Assembly (NCBI RefSeq): GCF_900215465.1
Contig: NZ_OBEH01000001.1
Location: forward strand, 248,001 to 312,000
From: Flagellimonas pacifica
GTDB lineage: Bacteria > Bacteroidota > Bacteroidia > Flavobacteriales > Flavobacteriaceae
DNA length: 64,000 nucleotides
Direction: 5' to 3'
Shown: one piece after another, positions 1 to 10,100 of the stretch
Numbering within the stretch: position 1 is the first letter of the stretch
Layout of the letters: every line of letters starts with the position of its first letter
Notes under the pieces: model-generated
Databases searched by the model: none
Seen by the model: the letters and a program-made list of their open reading frames with translations, nothing else
Told to the model about the DNA's origin: nothing
Made by a program: the position numbers and the translations under genes

Positions 1-102
1 TCTTTCAAAAATGGCAATTTTTAAATCTGGCGCTTGCTCAGCAATATGAATGGCTGCATAAAAACCTGCTGCACCACCTCCAATAATAATAACATCTAAC
101 AT
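1..102 (-). CDS. NAD(P)/FAD-dependent oxidoreductase, N-terminal fragment
   Basis: Only the first 34 codons lie in the window; the gene runs off the left edge. They read MLDVIIIGGGAAGFYAA and continue to a second short strand, which is the Rossmann GxGxxA dinucleotide-binding motif (residues 8-13) of FAD proteins. The N-terminus resembles the HI0933/YhiN-type flavoproteins common in Bacteroidetes, but the family cannot be fixed from so short a piece. The start codon overlaps the stop of the upstream phosphodiesterase gene by one base (TAATG), so the two are probably cotranscribed. Confidence 0.75.
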   Translation of the reverse strand, partial: MLDVIIIGGGAAGFYAAIHIAEQAPDLKIAIFER

Positions 103-854
103 TAATGCGCCCGTTCTGGATAGTTTGTAATGATTCCATCTACTCCAAAATCCTTCATTTTTTGAATATCTTCCGGTTCATTAACTGTCCATGTATAAAT
201 TTTGAATCCTGCTTTCTGCATTCCACCCACATTCTCTTCTGTTAGAGTTTTGAAGTTGGGGTTTATAGCATCGGCACTCAATTCTTTGGCCACTGGGATT
301 GCTTGTAAAGGGTCTTCCTCTGTTAAAACAGCAATTTTTATGTCCTTGTTCAGTTCCCGATATGCCCGAAGTTCATCCCATTTAAAGCTGGAAATAATAA
401 AACTATCAGGCGACCAACCTCTTTGCTTTATGAAGTTCTCGGTTATTAGATTCACTCCTCCTGCTGTGCCAACCCCTTTTAATTCGATATTAAGAGCAAC
501 CTTATTATTAATTAACATTAATACGTCCTGAAGTGTTGGAATTTTATGGTTGCCATCTAGAACGAGTTGTCCTAAATCCTCAATATTGTAATCTTCAATT
601 TTACCTTCACCGTTTGAAAGTCTATCTACCTGCTTATCATGAAATACAACTATTTCTCCGCTTTTAATTTTAAAAACATCAATTTCAATCATATCAACTC
701 CCAAATCCATTGCCTTTTGCACAGATGCCAGCGTATTTTCAGTTGCATGGCCCATGGCTCCCCTATGCCCAACAATTAAAGGTTTAGAATTCATAAGATC
801 ACAACTTATTATTAAAAAAACGGGAAATAAGATCAGTGGTAAATTTTTCTTCAT
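102..854 (-). CDS. Glycerophosphodiester phosphodiesterase family lipoprotein
   Basis: A 250-residue GDPD-family TIM barrel expected to hydrolyse glycerophosphodiesters, from phospholipid turnover, to glycerol-3-phosphate and an alcohol. The lipoprotein signal ends at Cys18 (lipobox IISC), placing it in the cell envelope. Family motifs visible are HRG at 30-32, ENT at 39-41, the metal ligands E57 and D59 in MIEIDV, and a second catalytic-type His in VFHD (H72). Length is normal for the family. It overlaps the following FAD oxidoreductase by one base. The substrate headgroup cannot be told from sequence. Confidence 0.9.
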   Translation of the reverse strand: MKKNLPLILFPVFLIISCDLMNSKPLIVGHRGAMGHATENTLASVQKAMDLGVDMIEIDVFKIKSGEIVVFHDKQVDRLSNGEGKIEDYNIEDLGQLVLDGNHKIPTLQDVLMLINNKVALNIELKGVGTAGGVNLITENFIKQRGWSPDSFIISSFKWDELRAYRELNKDIKIAVLTEEDPLQAIPVAKELSADAINPNFKTLTEENVGGMQKAGFKIYTWTVNEPEDIQKMKDFGVDGIITNYPERAH

Positions 855-1040
855 GTTGGTTCATTGTTAATGTTAAAAATACGATATGAAAACGAGATTG
901 ATCATAAGGTATTTAATGCGAATACTTCTTTCAAATCTCAACATAACAATCATATCATCAATATTTTAAATCAAATTTTAATAATTTGTTAATTTTTATT
1001 TAATACTTTTATCACTTTATCAACCAATAATATAACTGAC

Positions 1041-1463
1041 ATGTTTTCAAAATCAAATTTATTAGCCACAGTTGGGGCTTTTATCACCATGTTTTTATTA
1101 GGATATGGTATCTGGGAATTTCTTTTGGCCGATTTTTTTGAAGGGCACACTCTTAAAAGCTTTCTGAGTGAAGATATGAATATGGGCTTAATTGCTGTAG
1201 CCAATGTGATTATGGCCTTTGTTCTAAGTTCTGTATATAGTAAATGGGCAAGAGGTCACCACAGTGCCAAAGAAGGTTTTCAGTACGGTGCTTGGATCGG
1301 TGTGTTTATGGGATTTGGCATGGGAATCTTAAATTATGCCTTAATGGGACTTATGGACATTACTGGGACCTTGGTCAATGGAATTGTAGAAGTTATTTTT
1401 TACGGGATTATTGGAGCTGTAATTGGATTGATTTATCAAAAAACTGCAGCAAAGGAAAAATAG
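1041..1463 (+). CDS. Small integral membrane protein, unknown function
   Basis: A 140-residue hydrophobic protein with about four predicted membrane segments (roughly residues 7-27, 47-67, 80-100 and 107-133). Charged loops follow the first helix (ADFFEGHT) and the second (SKWARGHHSAKEG). It ends in a basic tail. The topology recalls DUF1761-like small membrane proteins, but I do not recognise it with confidence. The gene stands alone, divergent from the phosphodiesterase, and is followed by a clear hairpin terminator. A TACTTTTA sequence at 1004-1011 could be its -7 box. Confidence 0.7.
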   Translation: MFSKSNLLATVGAFITMFLLGYGIWEFLLADFFEGHTLKSFLSEDMNMGLIAVANVIMAFVLSSVYSKWARGHHSAKEGFQYGAWIGVFMGFGMGILNYALMGLMDITGTLVNGIVEVIFYGIIGAVIGLIYQKTAAKEK

Positions 1464-1487
1464 CAAATTAACCAACTTTAAACTTTG

Positions 1488-1514
1488 GCGGATTGCTTTG
1501 CAATCCGCTTTTTT
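1488..1514 (+). terminator. Rho-independent terminator
   Basis: A perfect 8-bp stem GCGGATTG/CAATCCGC (1488-1495 and 1501-1508) with a 5-base loop, followed by six T. It closes the 1041-1463 gene and reaches the stop codon of the convergent amylase gene. Confidence 0.85.
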
Positions 1515-3384
1515 ATTCCTCAATTCTGAAGATAAAAGATTCTAGGGGTTTAAGTTCCATATTAATGACTCCAATTCCATTTTCAATGTGGAGTTTTTTC
1601 CCATCACCGTAATAAAGTTCTTCTATTAAACTATATTCTCGATTTTTCAATTCCCATTTGGCAATAATATCTTCCGGAATCTTAAGTTGAAAGTCGTAGC
1701 TTTTATCAGCATCAAAATTGGATACAATTATCAGCTTTTCATTCTTACACCACCTTACAAAAGAAAGTACTCGATGATCATACCCATCTGTACGATCTTT
1801 GTTGAAAAAATGGATGTCTTGATACTCACCCATCAAGGCATCACTTAATATTGTAAAATTCAAGAGGCTTTTGTAAAAGTCCCTGAGTTTTTTTTCGTCA
1901 TTGGATAACTGCCCTCCATCAAATTGCTTATTGTTCATCCATCTTTGGTGATGGGGCACTCCGATGTAATCAAAAATTGAAGTACGGGAAGGTTTTCCAA
2001 ATCCTGCATCCTCAGCTCCGGGCTCACCAACTTCCTGACCAAAATAAATCATGGTAGGCGAGGTACTCAAAGTTGCAGAAACAACCATGGCAGGTTTTGC
2101 CAGTTCAGCTTTACCTACAAAGTCCGGACTTGCAATCCGCTGTTCATCATGGTTTTCTAAAAAATGGAGCATATGATGCTCAATATCAGCCATTCCTTTT
2201 TGTACCACAGGAATATGGTCTGTCCACCCATAGCCCTTCATAATATGTTTTATACTATCATACAATTCCACTTTGTCATACAGGTAATCCATTTTTCCTT
2301 TATGGATGTAGTCCCTATATAAATTTGGATTATATACTTCAGCTAACAAAAACGCATCCGGGTTTTTCATTTTGATATTGGAATTCAAAAAGCTCCAAAA
2401 TTCCACTGGTACCATTTCGGCCATGTCAAAACGAAAACCATCAACCCCAAAATCTAGCCAATAGAGTGCAATATCCTTAAACTTGTTCCAAGAGTCCGGT
2501 ATGGATTTATTGTTCCAAAACTCAAAATGGGCCTGGTGGCCTTTTTGGGCAAACTCTTGGGGCAGTTCTTCAAAATCTTTTGACCCATCTGGTCGGACTC
2601 CATAATTGATTTTTACCGTTTCGTACCAATCATTAAAATGTGGTTGGGTCAAACGCGAACCATTTCCTGTCCACTTCGCAGGAGTTTCTTTAAACTTTGA
2701 ATCTGATAGTTCGTTTTCCTCTCCACCCAACGGCAGATAGCCATCTTGCCATTGGGGCACACTAAATTCTGTTCCGGGGATATAGTAAAAGTTGTTGTTT
2801 ACATCATACTCCACATCCGTATTATCATTTGCCCCAAAATCCACTACCCCTTCTGGATTGGTCAACCCTTCATAATTTCTGGCGATGTGATTGGGCACAA
2901 TATCAATAATGACTTTCATTCCAGCCTTATGGGTTCTTTTGACCAATTCCTTGAATTCGTCCAATCGTTTTGAAGCATCAACAGCCAAATCTGGATTGAC
3001 ATTATAATAATCTTTAACGGCATAAGGAGATCCCGCACGACCTTTTACAACATCTGGATCATCATTGGAAATTCCATAAGCCGTATAATCATTAATTACA
3101 GCGTGATGAAGTACCCCGGTGTACCAAATATGGGTCACTCCTAAGTCCTTGATTTCCGCCAGTGCCTTATCCGTAAAATCCGAGAATTTTCCAACACCGT
3201 TTTCTTCAATGGTCCCCCAAGGTTTGTTGGTGGAATTGGTATTTCCAAAAAGTCGGGTAAAAACCTGATAGACTACGGTCTTCTTTTTCATTATTGGCTG
3301 ATGTGGTTTAGTATTTACCGTATTTTGACATGAGCACAAAACTGCAATAAGTGTTACAACGATACCGTAGCATAGTCTTTTCAC
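1513..3384 (-). CDS. GH13 alpha-amylase family lipoprotein
   Basis: A 623-residue GH13 glycoside hydrolase that should cleave alpha-1,4-glucans outside the cytoplasm. The lipoprotein signal (MKRLCYGIVV onward, Cys19) points to the periplasm or outer membrane. All four GH13 signature regions are present: DIVPNH (161-166), GFRFDMAEM with nucleophile D320, LLAEV with acid/base E349, and FLENHDEQ with D413. The chosen start is GTG, the only one that keeps the signal peptide, and it overlaps the GH65 stop by four bases (GTGA), implying translational coupling. A start at Met32 would give an unlikely cytoplasmic form. Exact specificity (amylase, neopullulanase, other) is not resolved. Confidence 0.93.
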   Translation of the reverse strand: MKRLCYGIVVTLIAVLCSCQNTVNTKPHQPIMKKKTVVYQVFTRLFGNTNSTNKPWGTIEENGVGKFSDFTDKALAEIKDLGVTHIWYTGVLHHAVINDYTAYGISNDDPDVVKGRAGSPYAVKDYYNVNPDLAVDASKRLDEFKELVKRTHKAGMKVIIDIVPNHIARNYEGLTNPEGVVDFGANDNTDVEYDVNNNFYYIPGTEFSVPQWQDGYLPLGGEENELSDSKFKETPAKWTGNGSRLTQPHFNDWYETVKINYGVRPDGSKDFEELPQEFAQKGHQAHFEFWNNKSIPDSWNKFKDIALYWLDFGVDGFRFDMAEMVPVEFWSFLNSNIKMKNPDAFLLAEVYNPNLYRDYIHKGKMDYLYDKVELYDSIKHIMKGYGWTDHIPVVQKGMADIEHHMLHFLENHDEQRIASPDFVGKAELAKPAMVVSATLSTSPTMIYFGQEVGEPGAEDAGFGKPSRTSIFDYIGVPHHQRWMNNKQFDGGQLSNDEKKLRDFYKSLLNFTILSDALMGEYQDIHFFNKDRTDGYDHRVLSFVRWCKNEKLIIVSNFDADKSYDFQLKIPEDIIAKWELKNREYSLIEELYYGDGKKLHIENGIGVINMELKPLESFIFRIEE

Positions 3385-5687
3385 ACATGCACAATTTTTC
3401 CTGGAAGCAGTTTTACCTGTTTATCATTTACTTGTATCATTAACTCGTTGGAGCCAGAAATTTCAAAGTCAGTGCCTTTTTCCGAAACCGTAATGGTAAC
3501 TATCTGATTCCTGAAATTGATTTTAAAGGAATAGGAAGTCCATTGTTTTGGAATTTGAGGGGTAAAACAAAGTTGATTGTTCTTTACCCGCATTCCCCCA
3601 AAACCTTCCACAATGCTCATCCAGGTTCCGGCCATGGAGGTAATGTGAAGTCCTTCTTCCACTTCTTTGTTGTAATCATCCAAATCCAATCTTGAAGTTC
3701 TCAAGTAAAAAGTGTATGCTTGGTCCATTCGCCCCAATTTAGCCGCCTGAATGCTATGCACACATGGAGATAAAGAGGATTCGTGTACGGTAAAGGGTTC
3801 ATAGAAATCAAAGTGTTTTTCTAGCTCTTCATTGGTGAAATCATCTTCAAAAAAGTAGAATCCCTGCAAAACATCAGCTTGTTTTATGTATGGCGAACGT
3901 AAAATTCTGTCCCAGCTCCATTTTTGGTTGATGGGCCTATCGGACCTGCTCAAATCTTCCACTTTAATCATTTCCTTGTCCAAAAATCCATCTTGCTGCA
4001 AGTACACCTGATGCTTTTCTGAAAATGGAAAATACATGTTATTGGCAGCCTTGGCCCAATCTTCAGTTTCTGCCGAAGTCAGCTTGGTTTTTGATACAAG
4101 TATCTTGTAATCCTCCGAATATTTGTCCTTAATCACATCAAGTTGTTCCAAAGCGTAGTTGATGCACCATTTGGCTAAATAGTTGGTATACCAGTTGTTA
4201 TTGACATTGTTTTCATATTCATTGGGACCCGTAACCCCAAGCATGACATACTTTTGTTTGTCTTCGGAAAAATTTGTTCGCTGATGCCAAAATCTAGCAA
4301 TACCGATCAATACTTCCATTCCCATTTTTGGGATGTAACTGTAATCGCCTGTAAATCTGTGATAATTATAAATGGCGAAGGCAATAGCTCCGTTCCTGTG
4401 AATTTCCTCAAAAGTAATTTCCCATTCGTTATGGCATTCTTCGCCGTTCATGGTTACCATGGGATAAAGAGCAACTCCATTTTTAAAACCTAGCTTTTCT
4501 GCATTTTCTATGGCTTTTTCCAAATGGTTGTAGCGATATTCCAACAAATTCCAAGCTACATCTTGGTTTTTGGTTGCCATATAAAAAGGAAGGCAATATG
4601 CTTCTGTATCCCAATAGGTACTTCCACCATATTTTTCTCCTGTGAATCCTTTTGGCCCAATATTCAACCGGGAGTCCTTTCCCAAATAGGTTTGGTTCAA
4701 TTGAAAGATATTAAAACGGATACCCTGCTGTGCTTTTACATCACCTTCAATAGTGATATCACTCATTTCCCAAATCTTAGCCCATGCTTCTATTTGTTTT
4801 TGGAGCAGTGTTTCGAATCCATATTTTGAGGCTTGATCCAAAACGGTATTAGCCGCTTTTAGCAACTGGTCTTTGGAATGGTTTCTATCTACCGTATAAC
4901 CTCCATATTTTGTCAGGGTCACTTTTTCATTTTTCTTGACCTCAACACTATATGAATTTCCAATAGAAAGTTCGTCCTTTTTGGTTATTGGGCTTGCATC
5001 TACCTTGTCACCATCAATATGAAGCGCTGTTTGCATAAATGTGCAGACCGCAAAATTGGTCTTCATGGTATGCGATTCAATAAAAGCTCTGTTATCATCA
5101 GATGTAATCTTGGTAGTGTTCCAAAACTTATCCTCCCAATTACTGTCTTCATTGGTGATGCCACTGTCCAAATAGGGTAATAGGATAACTTCGGCATTGG
5201 CATTCAAAACTTGTAGATTGTATTGAATTGCCCCTACTTCATCCAAATCAACACATAAAAACCTAGTGACTTCTATAGCTACCTCAAAGTTATTTGGCAT
5301 GGTTGCGGTAAAGCTTCGCTTATACCAACCTTCTTTCATGTTGAGTTCTCTTTTGAAGTTTGAAACACTTTTACATGTGTTCAAATCCAGAGGCTCACCA
5401 TTTATAAAAACATCTATCCCTATCCAGTTAGGTGCATTCAATACTTTTGCGAAGTATTCTGGGTAACCATTTTTCCACCAGCCCACTCTGGTCTTGTCAG
5501 GATAATAAACACCGGCAATATAGCTTCCTTGAAAAGTTTCTCCAGAGTATTGTTCCTCAAAATTAGCACGTTGCCCCATAGCACCGTTTCCTATGCTGAA
5601 CAAACTTTCAGAGGATTTTACTTGTTCTTTATCAAAGCCCTCTTCTATGACAGACCAGGGGTCTGCTTTTATATAATCTTGATTCAT
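3381..5687 (-). CDS. GH65 family disaccharide phosphorylase (maltose phosphorylase type)
   Basis: A 768-residue cytoplasmic enzyme with no signal peptide. GH65 members phosphorolyse alpha-glucosides such as maltose, kojibiose or trehalose to beta-glucose-1-phosphate plus sugar. Hallmarks are GGSTYWDTEAYCLPFY (354-369), TGPNEYENN with the general acid E490, and KQADVLQGFYFF in the C-terminal barrel. Length matches the family. It lies between the regulator and the GH13 gene, so maltose made outside could be split inside after uptake. No beta-phosphoglucomutase, its usual partner, occurs in the window. Maltose is the likeliest substrate from context; kojibiose or trehalose cannot be excluded. 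Confidence 0.93.
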   Translation of the reverse strand: MNQDYIKADPWSVIEEGFDKEQVKSSESLFSIGNGAMGQRANFEEQYSGETFQGSYIAGVYYPDKTRVGWWKNGYPEYFAKVLNAPNWIGIDVFINGEPLDLNTCKSVSNFKRELNMKEGWYKRSFTATMPNNFEVAIEVTRFLCVDLDEVGAIQYNLQVLNANAEVILLPYLDSGITNEDSNWEDKFWNTTKITSDDNRAFIESHTMKTNFAVCTFMQTALHIDGDKVDASPITKKDELSIGNSYSVEVKKNEKVTLTKYGGYTVDRNHSKDQLLKAANTVLDQASKYGFETLLQKQIEAWAKIWEMSDITIEGDVKAQQGIRFNIFQLNQTYLGKDSRLNIGPKGFTGEKYGGSTYWDTEAYCLPFYMATKNQDVAWNLLEYRYNHLEKAIENAEKLGFKNGVALYPMVTMNGEECHNEWEITFEEIHRNGAIAFAIYNYHRFTGDYSYIPKMGMEVLIGIARFWHQRTNFSEDKQKYVMLGVTGPNEYENNVNNNWYTNYLAKWCINYALEQLDVIKDKYSEDYKILVSKTKLTSAETEDWAKAANNMYFPFSEKHQVYLQQDGFLDKEMIKVEDLSRSDRPINQKWSWDRILRSPYIKQADVLQGFYFFEDDFTNEELEKHFDFYEPFTVHESSLSPCVHSIQAAKLGRMDQAYTFYLRTSRLDLDDYNKEVEEGLHITSMAGTWMSIVEGFGGMRVKNNQLCFTPQIPKQWTSYSFKINFRNQIVTITVSEKGTDFEISGSNELMIQVNDKQVKLLPGKIVHV

Positions 5688-5744
5688 TTGCTTAATTAAA
5701 CTGGTAAGTTAAATCTTGATCACTCGCTCAAAAAAGCTGCAAAT

Positions 5745-6764
5745 TTAATTAATTGTGGAATTCCTAATAACCAATGTAGGCTCCAATATTTTGGTATGAA
5801 ATGATTCCTCTTCCTCTTCACTTTCAACTTTATCTATGAGCATTTGAGCAGAAATTTCTCCCATTTTTTCACCATGCTGGGCAACTACCGTTAAACTGGG
5901 GTTGGCATATTTGGACAACAATCCATCGGTAAAACCGATAAATGAAATATCTTCTGGGATTTTTAACCCCTTTTTTTGGACTAGGCGCATGCTGAACACT
6001 GTAAAAATCTCGTTTACACAGAGTACAGCATCTACTTCTTGAGCATCAAAGAAATCTCTAATGCGCTCTTCATCCATTTCCATGGTAGACAATTTAAGTA
6101 TTATGGACTCATCAATATCCAGCTCACTCTCCAACAAGGCTTTTCTATATCCCTCTGTTCTGGCCTTGCTCACACTTAAATAGTCATCCGTTGTAATTAG
6201 AGCTATTTTTTTTCTCCCCTGTTCTATCAGCTTTTTTGTGGCCACATACGCTCCCATCTGATCGTCTATAATTACCTTGTCGCAATCAATCTCATTTGTA
6301 ATTCGGTCAAACAGCACTACGGGAATTCCTTGTTCGGTAACTTCCTTTAAATGGTTATAGTCACCTTTTTGTTGTGTTTCAGAAGAAAGAGACATTATAA
6401 AACCATCAATGCTCCCATTGGCAAGCATCTCCATATTAATTACTTCTTTGTCAAATGACTCTTCAGAAAGACATACTATAACATTATATCCTCTTGCATT
6501 TGCATATTTTTCTATCCCACGGATTACCGTTGTAAAAAAATGATGAACTATTGCAGGAATAACAACACCTATATTTTTAGTCCTTTTATTTTTAAGACTA
6601 ATGGCAATATTGTTTGGCTTATAATTATAAAGTTTGGCAAAAGCCTGGACTTTTTCTTTTGTGTCCCTACTTATCTCCTCACTGTTCTTTAATGCTTTTG
6701 AAACAGTAGAAATAGAGACTTCGAGTTCTCTTGCAATATCCTTTAAAGTAATTTTTGCTTTCAA
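5745..6764 (-). CDS. LacI/GalR family transcriptional regulator
   Basis: A 339-residue regulator with an N-terminal LacI helix-turn-helix (ITLKDIARELEVSISTVSKAL, roughly residues 5-25, and hinge helix to about 56), then a sugar-binding periplasmic-protein-like domain from about 64. The start is TTG: no ATG occurs between it and the upstream in-frame stop, and the helix-turn-helix begins just after it. It lies 57 bp upstream of the GH65 gene on the same strand. Its probable operators are the LacI-type palindromes at 7029-7042 (before susC) and 13874-13887 (between the symporter and VCBS genes). Ligand is likely an alpha-glucoside, by context only. Confidence 0.93.
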   Translation of the reverse strand: MKAKITLKDIARELEVSISTVSKALKNSEEISRDTKEKVQAFAKLYNYKPNNIAISLKNKRTKNIGVVIPAIVHHFFTTVIRGIEKYANARGYNVIVCLSEESFDKEVINMEMLANGSIDGFIMSLSSETQQKGDYNHLKEVTEQGIPVVLFDRITNEIDCDKVIIDDQMGAYVATKKLIEQGRKKIALITTDDYLSVSKARTEGYRKALLESELDIDESIILKLSTMEMDEERIRDFFDAQEVDAVLCVNEIFTVFSMRLVQKKGLKIPEDISFIGFTDGLLSKYANPSLTVVAQHGEKMGEISAQMLIDKVESEEEEESFHTKILEPTLVIRNSTIN

Positions 6765-7137
6765 AAAATAAAAAGTTTGATTTTGTGGATTCCGGCCCTG
6801 AAATTAATCATTAAAAACCATTGACTTATCCTTAACATTTTTTTTAACAACAAGCCATGCAATAACTTATAATAAAGGTAAGAAAAGTCTTTAATTAGGC
6901 TTAATAAATAAAATTGTATATTAGTCAAAAAATTGCGGATTTCTTTAAATCACATAGATTAAATTATCATTCAAACAATTTAATCTTTATTATTTTAATA
7001 TTCTTTCACTCTTTTAAAGTTATCAACACGAAACCGTTTTCGTTCGGTGTTGCGCTACACTTAAATTTCGTTTAACATAATTTTTATATATGTTTAACAC
7101 TTGAACTAAGATTAACTAAACTTAAAATTAATTATTT
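6765..7137. promoter_or_regulatory. Divergent lacI-susC intergenic region
   Basis: A 373-bp AT-rich gap between the divergent regulator and susC. The operator described separately lies at 7029-7042. Two GTTTAACA copies at 7070-7077 and 7092-7099, spaced 22 bp, and near-consensus -7 boxes (TAAATTTC at 7062-7069, TATGTTTA at 7089-7096) sit between the operator and the susC start. No ORF or RNA gene is evident. Confidence 0.55.
7029..7042. promoter_or_regulatory. Candidate LacI-family operator upstream of susC
   Basis: The sequence CGAAACCGTTTTCG is nearly palindromic about a central CG, the usual LacI/GalR operator form, and lies about 100 bp before susC. Ten bases from its centre rightward (CGTTTTCGTT, 7035-7044) recur exactly at 13878-13887 in the symporter/VCBS divergent region. 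Assignment to the adjacent regulator is inference. Confidence 0.7.
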
Positions 7138-10100
7138 ATGAAGATTACGCTACTAAAGAGCTTTCTGCTACTTGGGGCATTTTTATGCTTTGGAATAGCT
7201 AAAGCCCAGACAGTATCCGGTACTGTTTCTGATGCGAATGGACCCTTGCCGGGGGCCAGTGTCCTTGTAAAAGGGACAACCAACGGTACGCAAACCGATT
7301 TTGATGGTAATTACACCTTGAACAATGTTGATAACGGTTCAGTAATCGTTTTTAGCTACATTGGTTTTAGCACGCAAGAAGTTAACTTCAACGGACAAGC
7401 TTCAATCAACGTAACGTTGCAAGAAGATGCTCAAGCCTTGGACGAGGTCGTAATTATTGGGTACGGTACTACAACAATCAAGGATGCAACTGGATCTGTA
7501 ACAGCTGTTACAGCAGATGATTTCAATGGAGGTGTTATTTCTTCCCCAGAACAATTGATTCAAGGTAAGACAGCTGGTGTTAATATCTCTCAAAGTAGTG
7601 GTGAGCCTGGAGCTGGTATTTCAGTTAACATTAGAGGCTCCAATTCCGTTCGTGCCAACAACAATCCACTGTTTGTTGTAGATGGTATTCCATTATCTGG
7701 TGACAACACATCTCCAGCTGGTGATTCCGGGCTTGGTGCCACGGCAGTAAGAAATCCTTTGAACTTTTTGAATCCATCGGATATTGAAAGTATCAGTATC
7801 TTAAAAGATGCTTCTGCAACGGCAATTTATGGTTCGCGTGGGGCCAATGGTGTTGTTATCATAACCACTAAAACTGGAAAAGGCAGCCAAGGTGGTGTTT
7901 TTGAATTCTCATCAAGTTTGAGCATTGCTTCTCCAGCAAAAGATTATGACCTATTGGATCGTGATACATTTTTAAGTGGAGTAACCCAATTTGGCGGAAA
8001 TGCTTCCGCTGTAGATTTTGGGGCAAATACAAATTGGCAAGATTTTATTTCAAGGAGAGCTGCTTCAACGAACAACAACTTGTCCTACTCTAATAACTAC
8101 GGAAAAGGTAATGTTAGAGCCACCCTTGGTTATAGCAAGCAATTTGGAGTTGTTAAGAAAACTGACTTAGAAAGAATAACTGGAAGGGTTAATGCACGAC
8201 ATAGGTTTTTTGATGATAAATTAACTGTTGGACTTTCAGCAACCATCTCTAGAACTAACGATGAAACAGCTCCGTTTAGTGCAACAGCAGGGTTTAGAGG
8301 AGATGTTTTAGGCGCGGTTTACTCTGCAAACCCAACATGGCCAACTAACCCAAATTTCACAGATGGAGGCACTCAGATATTACCAGCTAATTTACTGCAG
8401 TATTCACAACTTCAAACTTTTACGGACAGAATCCTTGTCAATGGATCACTTGAATACACCTTTACTCCAGAGTTAAGTGCTAAAGTTAATTTAGGTTACG
8501 ATACTTCTGAAAGTGAAGCAATCTCAGCCCTATCAGGAGATATCCAAAATTTATCCGGAATTGAGGATATTGGTTTTGGCGCATTCAATACACTCGAAAA
8601 AGAGAACCGTCTCTTAGAGGTTACAGTAAACTATAAAAAAGAATTTGAAAACTCAAAGTTTGATGTTTTGGTTGGTTATTCCTTCCAAGATTTCCAGACA
8701 AGAGGAAAAAATACTAACGGTAGAGGTTTCACCACAGCTAATCTTAATCAAATTGGTGATGACTTGAAAAACACCGTAAATACGATACAAGGTGTAATTC
8801 CAGGTAGTTTCCAACAATTTTACTACGGAGTTAATACTCCTTTGGTTCTAGCAAATAGATTATTCCCTACAGATGTTGCCGGGGATCCGGTTACATTTAA
8901 TGGTGATAGGCCTGTACGAGCAATAGTTGCAGATTTCTTTGACAACACCGATGAACTGCAGTCTTTCTTTGGTCGCGTAAACTATTCTATAGCAGACAAG
9001 TATCTTTTTACAGCCACAGTTAGGGCAGATGGTTCTTCAAGGTTTGGACCAGAAAATCAATATGGATATTTCCCTTCTGCAGCATTTGCATGGCAACTTG
9101 CCGAAGAAGACTTTGTTGGTGATAATGTATCTACTTTAAAGTTACGTTTAAGTGCTGGTGTTACCGGAAACCAGGATGGTTTAGGTTACGGAAATTTTGT
9201 AGCTAGACAGCGCTTCTCTGACCTTACAATTCAAGATAACATGGAAGTTAACCAAAATGGTTTGGTCATTGTCGCCACTGATGTTCCTGATTTGAAATGG
9301 GAACCAACACTCAACCTTAACGTAGGTCTTGATTTTGGTTTCGGTGATGACCGCTTTAGTGGTAGTCTTGATGTTTACCGAAACGAAACTACAGATGTAC
9401 TTTTGAGAACTCCTCCGGCCGCTCCGGCAATTGACCCATTCCAGTTTGGTAACCAAGATGCTTCCATAATTAACAAAGGGGTTGAACTTGGTCTTTCATA
9501 TGATTGGATCCAAACTCAGGATGTTAATTTCTCTACTTCATTCAATGTTGCGTACAATGAAAACGAAGTATTGGATTTTGCCAGTTCAATTAATACGGGC
9601 GAAATTAACGGACAAGGGTTATCTGGTGCATTTGCTCAGCGTTTTGAAGCTGGTCACTCGCTATTCTCTTATTACATGGCTATTTTTGAAGGGTTCGACA
9701 GTGATGGCTTCCCAATTTACACAGATGTTGATGGTAATGGAACAGGCGATCCAATTGGTGATCAAACATTTATAGGGGAAGATGCCTTACCAGACATTAC
9801 AACTGGCCTCTCTCTAAACTTGAATGTCAAGAACTGGGATTTGTCTGCTTACTTTGCAGGTCAGTTTGGCTTCTCCGTATACAACAACACAGCCAATGGT
9901 TTCTTTACCGCCGGTTCTATAAACAATGCACGTAACGTTACACAAAACGTTTTAACAAGTGGTGAAGCTGGTGGTGCATCAGCAGACGTTTCAACAAGAT
10001 TTCTTGAAAAAGGTGATTTTGTAAGAATGCAAAACGCAACCCTTGGTTACAATTGGCCAGTTAGCGGAGAAGGACTACTAAAAAGTTTGCGCCTTTCTGT

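Noticed and set aside
989..1204. A 71-residue minus-strand frame upstream of and over the 1041-1463 membrane-protein gene
   Set aside because: It is antisense to a gene with clear membrane-protein coding character and lacks any recognised domain.
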